From positions 406,501 through 470,500 of the forward strand of contig JAIXMG010000021.1 of the NCBI GenBank assembly GCA_025201345.1: a stretch of DNA of 64,000 nt, in the 5' to 3' direction. Shown here one piece after another: positions 56,485 to 64,000 of this stretch. Source of the DNA: Thamnidium elegans (Eukaryota; Mucoromycota; Mucoromycetes; Mucorales; Mucoraceae). Numbering within the stretch: position 1 is the stretch's first letter; every line of letters starts with the position of its first letter. The position numbers and the translations under genes were made by a program. The notes below the pieces were generated by a model. The model saw nothing but the letters and a program-made list of their open reading frames with translations, did not search any database and was not told where the DNA came from.

Positions 56485-59400
56485 ATTTTGCATATAACCA
56501 ATTGATGAGGTACCCTGATATATGGGCACTGTTTGATTAACAGAAACGTTTTCTTCAATTGAACCAATCAACATATCAAAGCTTTCCTTGTTTAGTAAAC
56601 TTGTAACATCACTATATAAACGGTAATAAGGGTATTAATAAATAAAAATAGGGTAAAAATGATTATAAGAGGGGGTCGTACCTGTTTGTGCTGGTGTTAC
56701 AGATTTCTCCAATTTTCTTCAATTGTTGTAATTCATCCGAAGAAATATGCTTTGCAATCATATCACGATAAACTTGAGATTCATGAGTAAACCCAAATTG
56801 AGATAGCCACCAAGCAAGAATAAGCTTATACTGGTTTAAAATGATATTCTTTGATAATCCAAACTCGTATAATTCCGTAAGGTATAAAGCATCTAGATTC
56901 ATATACATATCCACACCTTCTGCTGCAATAATTTGAGATTCTAGACTCTTAAATGTATCGGGTGACAACATATAACTAATTTTTTTTTAAGGTTTAGCTC
57001 ACTTACAAAGAGAAAAAAAAAAAAAAAAAAACTCCCGAAATCTGACACTTTTTAAGCTTACCAAATATACGCATCTTGCAGAGAATCGGTTTTCTTTAAT
57101 TGATCGCCTAATGCCTTGATAGATTCTAGATCGTTAGATGATCGATTACGTAATACAAGACCGAGTGCCTTTTTCCAATCTTGTAAAGATTCCTTGGTGC
57201 AAACAGTAGGATGCTCATCTACGGAATTTCTAGCCAACTCCATAACTAGCAACAACGAAAAAAAAAAAAAAAAAAAAAAAAGTTAGCATATATTACTCAT
57301 TTTTTGTCATAGGACCCTTCTTTTTTGTTACTTACCCGCGTCTGCACCAGCACCACTAAAAACGGAATACAACATACGCAATGACTTTTTATCTCCAGGC
57401 ACTTGGACCTTTAACTCATCATCACCAGTTGAGAAAAGCTCTCTATCGATAAACTGAGCCATGACTCTCTTAAAGGCTTCGGAATCTTGACTCTGACTAA
57501 TAATCAAAGCATGAGCCCACATATCATTTTCTGCTGCAAATTGACAAGCTCCGTCACGATCACCTTGAATTAAAAACTCTTCTAATTTATCCAATGATAA
57601 ATGTGTTTGTTCATTTGATTGTGTACAAAGTAATTTAGTAATAGACTTATCTAATTCTCCACTAAAAAAAAAAATCCATTTGTCAGTAAAAAAAAATTCC
57701 CCAATTAAAAAATTCACTTTACCCATCACCTAAAGTGTGATCTTGATATTGAATCATTAATTTCACAATATTCCATAACAAGGCCTTACTTTCTTCAAAC
57801 TCAGGCACACGAGACTCGATATACTCCAAAGCCAATTTTTGTTTATCTTGATTTTCAGACTGAACAATCACAGAGTACTCAATAAATCGCTTTAAACTTG
57901 TCATCATATTTTCCTTCTTTTGATCTAAAACAGAAGTAACAGGCACAACCGGACTAAACGCATCATGCGTACTAAACACACCAGGTGATAAACTAGCTGA
58001 AGGTGTAGTGGATCGAGAAATACCCGCTAAAGGACGTCCACACTCGCAACAAAACTTTGCTTTGGCCTTGTTCTCTCCTTCACATTCTGGGTCTGGACAA
58101 GCCGTCAACATGGGCCGAGGGGAAGCAATACGTTCAGTCATAGGAGGTGGAACAGTAGCTGATCTTTCGATATGTTGACTGTAGTATCCTGCAAATGGTG
58201 ATCCGTTTTGTTTACGATCAGGTTCCGTAATACTGTTGGACCGTTGTTGAGAAAATGAGTGCATTGCACTAGCTGCAGAAGATGGTGAAATCATATTTCT
58301 TCTTGGAGGAGGGGAGACAACACTTCTGGGAGGAGGTGTAGCAACCATGTTACGTTGGAGAGGAGAAGAAGGAGTGTCTAACATGCTACGTTGAGAAGGA
58401 GGAGAGATCACGCTTCGTTTAGGAGGAGGAGGAAGTGCTTGGTTGGGCGTTGCTTCAGATGCTTGAGAAGGCTTAGCATCTTGTGGAGGCGCGTACGAAG
58501 AATGTATGGTTCTTTCAGTATGTCGAGGCTTTTCATCAACTTGTTGTTGAGGCTGATACATGGAATGGCTTGCATCTTCCGTTGCTTGAGACCTATAAGC
58601 TGAATAATCAACAGAGGCTTCAGGTTGCTTCGTAGCTTCAGGAGTATAATCCGTAGCTTGTTGAGGCTCATAGGAAGAATAACCAACAGTTTGTTGGTTA
58701 GGTAGATAGCCGGAATAATCAACTGCTTGATCAGTTTGTTGTTGTTGTTGAGGTAGATAACTAGAATAGTCAACTGTTTGGTCATTTTGTTGTTGTTGAG
58801 GTTCGTAAGAAGAATAATTTACGGTTTGATCATTTTGTTGTTGTTGGGGATGATAACCAGAATAATCAACTGCCTGCTCAGTTTGTTGTTGCTGAGGAAG
58901 ATAACTAGAGTAATCAACTGTTTGTTCATTTTGTTGTTGAGGCTCGTAAGAAGGATTTAATGCTTGATCATGTTGCTGTTGAGGTTCATACGAGGAATAG
59001 TCAACAGTTTGCTCAGATTGTTTTTGCTGGGGCTCATATGAAGAATAATCAACGGTTTGTTCAGATTGTTGTTGAGGCTCGTACGAATAAGCTTCTTGAG
59101 AATCAGTTTGATCTTGTTTAGATTCGGTAGCTTGAGGTTGATACGATGTAGCTTTGGCGTCATTTTCAGGTACTTGTTGTTCAGGTTCAGCAAGAACAAC
59201 AGCGGTATCCTCCAACTTGATCAAGGAAGTTTCTTCTGCTTCGTCATACTGATTAGGATTGTTATAAACCGGCTCCTTTGCATCAGTTTTTCCCTTGCTA
59301 GAATCAAGGCTAGAGCCAGATATAAGAAGATCCAATTCATCACTTGCTTGTTGATCACAATCATCCTTCTTGGATCCACCAAATATCAAATCATCTAAAT

Positions 59401-60814
59401 CATTTAAATCATCTTGTTCTTTTGTATCCTCTGCAGTAGCAGTAGTAGCAGCATCATACGATTCCATCTTTGCAGAAATTCCAGAAGGAACAACGGCCTC
59501 TTCTTGTTGTTCTTGAGGAGGATTGACAACAGATTGTTTAGGCGGTGCTGCGTTCTTTGGCGGAGGAGGAAGTATATCTTGTTTATCATCAGCAGGAGGA
59601 GGAGGTAAAACAGACTTGCCCTTAGGAGGTGCCATAGGAGGAGCATCAAAATTGTTTGTACAAACCGGTTGTTGTTGTTGTAAATCCTCTGCAAAGAAAT
59701 CAGATTGAGAATAATCTTGATTAGCAGCAGTAAACCCATTATCAGTTGTAGGCGCATATTGTAAATCCGTAGCCTCATACCCTTGGTAATTATAATCCTG
59801 TGGTTGACTAATAGTAGCAGTAGTGTCTGCAGGAGCATAATTTTGTTGGAACTCATATTGTTGAGATGAGTAATGCTGAGTATCAATTGTTTGTTCGGAT
59901 TGAATTTGAGCAGGAACTTCTGCTACTGCATTGTTGACAGGAGCATGCGATTGGGGATTATAATAGTCTTGGCCATTTGTTTGTTCGGTTACAGGAGCGT
60001 AAGCGTTTGGATCATAGCTGGTTTGATCGTAAGTTTGTTCGGTAGCAACACCAGCATCATACGTAGCAGCGGCAGCAGTAGTAGGTTCAGTTGAAACAGC
60101 GGCGTAAGTAGCAGGATCATAACCTTGTTGAGCATAGTATTCGGCGTACTGAGGATCATATTGGTAATCGTAAGTTTGTCCCTGTTCATCATATGTATAT
60201 TGGCTCATATCATACTCTTGATTCGTATTAGGATCATAATAATGAACTTGACCTTGCTCATCGTAATAATAATGTAAATTAGGATCGAATTGAATCCATT
60301 GATTAGGATCATATTCTACCTGTTGTTGTTGCTGATCGTAATTACCGGTAGCAATTGTGGTATTATTATTATTCTGTTCGGGTTGTTGAGAGTAATCATA
60401 GTTTGAATAAGTATTAGGATCAAATGCTTGAGTAAGAGAAGTTGCTTGTTGTTGACTGTTATTAGCAGTACCAGGTTGTGTATTAACAGCTTGTTGTCCT
60501 GCGCCATCAAAGAAAGATCCCGAATTGGCTTGAACTGGTTGCTCAAAGAAAGATGCCCCCGACGCGTTGGATGTCAAAGGAGCTTGAACGGGCTGAGAGA
60601 AAAAGAGGTCATTATTATTACCGTTATCTGTAGAACTACCAAATAAACCAGAAGCATCTGCTAAAGTTTTCTTTTCACTGTCTACTTTCTTTTCATCAAC
60701 CTGTTTAGGTACTTCAGATGTACTAGTCTGTTGAAGCATTTGACTGAATGGGTCATCTCCAGCCGAATCCCCGAATAAGATGGAAGGATTGGGTTCTTCT
60801 TTGTGAGAAGTCAT
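55304..60814 (-). CDS. SEC16: COPII coat assembly scaffold Sec16
   Basis: Seven exons, 60814-57723, 57661-57336, 57245-57062, 56975-56682, 56611-56484, 56386-55710 and 55651-55304, in phase for 1682 aa. The first 900 residues are disordered and Q/Y/N/P-rich, with a tandem block of VDYSSYEPQQQ-type repeats (about 58590-59090). Then comes CPDPECEGENKAKAKFCC and ECGRPL, a zinc-ribbon-like element. The central conserved domain starts near SLKRFIEYSVIVQSENQDK and continues with ENDMWAHALIISQSQD, DAYICYMLSPDTF and YKLILAWWLSQFGFTHESQV, the alpha-solenoid that binds Sec13. The C-terminal part is G/P-rich with YYDEKEKRWVNKL, as in Sec16, and ends VDVLNTNQN. It organises ER exit sites. Long A and T runs fill the introns. 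Confidence 0.92.
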
Positions 60815-61287
60815 TATTTCTAAACAAGCACAACGTTAGTTAATCTAGCTTTAGTCTGTTTCGTAAAAAATGATGAAACGATGTCTTTACAAATGGTTTT
60901 TATGGAACAACCCCAATATCAATTTCTTTGTGTTTCTAAATTCAAAATTTAAGCGGTTTTATTTGCACATCCAGATTTGCCCACATCCCAGCGACTGTTT
61001 ATTTTAAATTACGCTTAGATTTGTTTAGTTCACATGCAAGAGACGCGTCAACTGGATCACTTAAGATATACGAGTAATGATCAAGTCAGTACGGCGATTA
61101 AGTTGCAAAATACCTAATATAAACTATTATTTTTTTTTTAAAAAAAAAAAAAAGTGTACAATAATATTAAAAGTGTTAATGTTATCTTCTATTTAGATAT
61201 ATGTGTATGTGTGTATCAATAAACATTGTGGATCTCATTCATTGGATAATATTTAGTTTTTTTAACTTTTTTTCATTTATTAAATTA
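60815..61287. other. Spacer between formin 3' end and SEC16 start
   Basis: 473 bp between two genes transcribed leftward, so it holds the SEC16 promoter and the formin 3' flank. There is a T/A run near 61130-61155. No exon. Confidence 0.45.
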
Positions 61288-64000
61288 TTAGGGGCTAGGT
61301 AGTTCACCTTTATCTGCTAAAGAAGCAAGCTTCTTCATTCTTTCGGAACTAGTAAATCTTTTGGATCCACTTCTAGCTCTAGGTAGTGGCGGTGCTTCTT
61401 CTTCATTTTGAATATGTCTTAATAAATCTTCAGCCTTTACCACCATAGATTCTGCTCTAGTCTTTCTTCTTTCTCGGACAGACATTCTACGACTCTTTCT
61501 TTGAGAGGAAGTAGCTGCCATTTCTCCCGATCGAAGTTTTTCTAATAGGTTATCCATAATATCTTTATCATCTTGGTTTTCAGAAGACCCTATACATTTT
61601 AAAATATATTTTAGTTTATGTAACCTTTTTTCTTCTTCAAGCGCGTTATTGTCTTACCATCACTCATATCCAAACGAGCCTTGAGACGTGCTTTACGTTG
61701 TTCTTGGAATTCCTTCGCCTTTTCTGCTTGCTGTGCCTTTTTCTTATGCGTTTCAATATCAGATTTTGCTTTAGTCCAACTAGAATTAAATGTTTGGAAA
61801 ATACCAAAGAATTCATCAGGTTTCATATCACCTGGATCTTCGCCAAAGTATGACACCACATCTTTATAAGCTACATCCATCGAGGTATATCTCACTTCAA
61901 GTTGATCGAATCGCTCAATGGCACGGTCACGAAATTTGTACATAACACCGGCATAATTATCACCTTGTTCTGCTTCGTAATCGGGTCCATAGTGATAATC
62001 GAGTTCATGAATTAATGTTTGAAGTCCTACACGAAGTTCATTATAGTCCTTGATAAGATCTTGAATAGTTACTGCAATTCCAGAAAAAAATTAATACACG
62101 TTGGTTATAGTATAGCATCTGTATAATTTTACCTCTGCAAGCTTCTCTACAAACCTCCAAATCATTTACCAAATGATTGCTAATAGAAGGAAATTTTTCT
62201 TCTACCATGGTACATAAAAAGTGTAACAATGTTGTATCATTGCTTGAAGCACGTGTATCTACTAATTTATTGATACTACTGACACGAATACCAAACGCGC
62301 CACCCTGGAAGTTTGTACCGTTCAAGAAATTACCTACCATTAAAATAATCTATACGAAATAAATGTTTAGTATCACACACATGATACTTTCTTGATAAAT
62401 TACTTACATTAAGAAGATCTTTGAAAGCCTCTGAGTCTTTTATACTGGTAGAAGCGTCCATAACATTTGTCATATTTCTTCCCAATTGAGTGATACGCTC
62501 ATGGAAAGTAGTAACAAACAACATATTGCTAATACGTTCCTTGAATCGATCAATAGACATGATCTCGGCGCAAAATTGGTCTGGTTTAGAAAGACTTTGC
62601 AGGTCTTCTTCGGGAGCGGTCTTCATAAACACAGATAATTTACCTAATTCATCATGCGATGGTGCATTCGCCAACAAGTTTCTTAAAAGTACTTCTGTAC
62701 AAAACTTTTCATCCACTGCCAACAATTTCTTTTTAAAGTCGTTGAATGAAATATTTTTACATTTAGCAAGAACAGCAATACCTTTTTTTTTTTTAAAAAA
62801 AAAACTGATTAACATATATTACTTATTTTTCTTAGCGACTTTTACTTACTGATATTATATGCCTTTCTAGAATCAATAATTGAAATTTCCGGTCTCTTTT
62901 CTTTCTTTGCAAGTTTTTTACTAGCAACAACCTTTTGAGCAAACACTTCTTCCATACGGTTAAAAATACCTTCTACATCTAATAATTCTTCAAGTGCTTC
63001 ATCTTTATCTGCTGATGCTGCCGTTTTCCAAATCGTAGAACTGATATGGTTTGCATTTAATTTTTGCCATTGTAATTGTCGTGTCTTGACTGCAGGTAAA
63101 TGTTTTAATTGCTTACGAAGAGAAGCAACATTGATAGTTGGTCCCCCAGGAGCAAAGGGAGGTGGGGGAGGTGGTGGCGGTGTACCGGGAGATGATCCAG
63201 AACCTGGGGGTGGAGGAGGAGGGGGAGGTGGTGGTGGGGGCGAGGTACCTATAGTTGTTTGATATCTAGAGCCTGGTGGAGGAGGAGGTGGAGGAGGAGG
63301 TGGTGGTGGAGGGGAGGGTGATGCGCTGTCATTAGGAGAATAATTCGCAACATCTCTCGACATACCAGATGCAGGAGGCATTGGTGGTGGTGGAGGGGGA
63401 GGTGGTGGTGGGATAGCGGTGGAAGAGACAGAGCTGTTCGATGGAATGGGTATTGGCTGCTCTTGATCCCTTTTGGGTGCTTCTTCTTCTTCATTGATAG
63501 AATTAATCATCGATGAGAGCACATCATTATCGGTAATAGACGCGCTTCTATTCCCTTTCTTATTACTAGAATTGGAGCTTCTAGAAGGCTTTGGTGTATA
63601 AATATTCATATCAAATGAATCTTTTCTTCTGGGTAAGGATTCATCAGACGTATTGGTCTGTTCCAGTGGTATAGCTTCCGCATGAACATGTCTGCGACGA
63701 TTATTTGAACGTCTTACGGCAGAACCCATCAATGGCATGGTCCCTGGAAGCACAAAATCATTCAACCCACTACTTGATCCAAATTGTCGAGCAAGTTGTG
63801 ATTTAAATTCTTCTGTTAATCCAAGTGATACAGATTTATATTTATTTTTATCTGCTTCCGCATTTAAAAAGGTAGATGGAGTATCTTCTTTGGTATCTAT
63901 TTTTCGACTTTCCAATGAGTCTTGTGCACGGATTCTTCCAAAAGCAGTTCTAAGATCCTTCCTTGATATTACTACATCTCCTTCCAATTTAGAATCGTCG
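61288..64000 (-). CDS. Formin (FH1-FH2-DAD), 5' part missing
   Basis: Five exons visible: 64000-62850 (continues beyond the window), 62781-62408, 62349-62133, 62071-61658 and 61589-61288. Phases agree between them. The N-terminal part shown is Ser-rich. FH1 is several poly-proline stretches (63160-63420) that bind profilin and SH3 domains. FH2 begins at INVASLRKQLKHLPAVKTRQ with LQWQKLNANHISSTIW (the lasso/knob) and contains FKERISNMLFVTTFHERI and IILMVGNFLNGTNFQGGAFG, the conserved core. The linker QLEVRYTSMDVAYKDVVSYF leads to the end, where MDNLLEKLRSGEM is the DAD consensus and RRKTRAESM the basic patch that contacts DID. This is a diaphanous-related formin (Bni1/SepA type) nucleating actin cables. 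Confidence 0.92.

Noticed and set aside
58391..60646. Several 60-160 aa frames rich in L, R and I on both strands over SEC16
   Set aside because: They are shadows of the Q/Y/N repeat codons in SEC16.

Overview
This window is nuclear DNA of an early-diverging filamentous fungus, most likely a Mucoromycota (Mucorales-type) genome. The evidence is very high A+T, dense short spliceosomal introns of about 45-100 bp (GTAAGT-like donors, TACTAAC-like branch sites, long A/T homopolymers inside introns), and a protein set with fungal features: a Ded1 helicase, Sec16, a formin, a Sun-family tRNA methyltransferase, a FAS1 GPI protein and Pex11. I saw no rRNA, tRNA, CRISPR array or intact transposon. Exon structures were worked out by hand from splice signals and reading phase. 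Most named genes close perfectly in phase, which supports the models.

Layout. 0-14 kb is housekeeping: a partial 2-oxoglutarate/Fe(II) oxygenase (-), RPS29 (-), OST1/ribophorin I (+), two doubtful small loci, eIF2-gamma (+), DED1 (-), a small coiled-coil protein (+) and seryl-tRNA synthetase (+). 14.5-25.5 kb is an accessory block: a tandem array of Sel1-repeat (SLR) genes, with four open genes of 498, 474, 452 and 720 aa, two pseudogenes and a tail remnant. The copies share a 13-19 nt first coding exon joined by a phase-1 intron, related 3' flanks, and (in most) a short C-terminal coiled coil ending in a KFF-type motif. 25.6-36 kb holds an FMN reductase, a four-exon membrane protein, PEX11, a duplicated small gene family of unknown function, a MARVEL-like membrane protein, a FAS1 GPI-anchored protein and an old-yellow-enzyme homologue. 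36.1-39.5 kb is a gene-poor stretch containing an inverted-repeat element. A 70-aa protein that looks like a free-standing WWE domain follows at 39.5 kb. 40-64 kb returns to housekeeping: WDR75/NAN1 (-) diverging from PRCC (+), an FHA-RING ligase of the Dma type (+), TRM4/NSUN2 (-), an unrecognised intron-rich gene (-), two small hypotheticals (-), a Swi3/Rsc8 subunit (+), SEC16 (-) and the C-terminal part of a formin (-) that runs off the window.

Functional grouping. Translation and ribosome-related genes (RPS29, eIF2-gamma, DED1, SES1, NAN1, TRM4) and secretory-pathway genes (OST1, SEC16) are scattered, with no operon logic. The only clustered system is the Sel1 array. Its mix of intact, partly deleted and nonsense-mutated copies, with a long stretch of near identity between copies 3 and 5, points to recent birth-and-death duplication, and it is the best candidate here for an undescribed protein family. 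Secondary points of interest are the mini WWE protein, the 36.8/37.4 kb inverted-repeat element, the intron-rich unknown gene near 50 kb, and the duplicated YQRYY-motif small genes.
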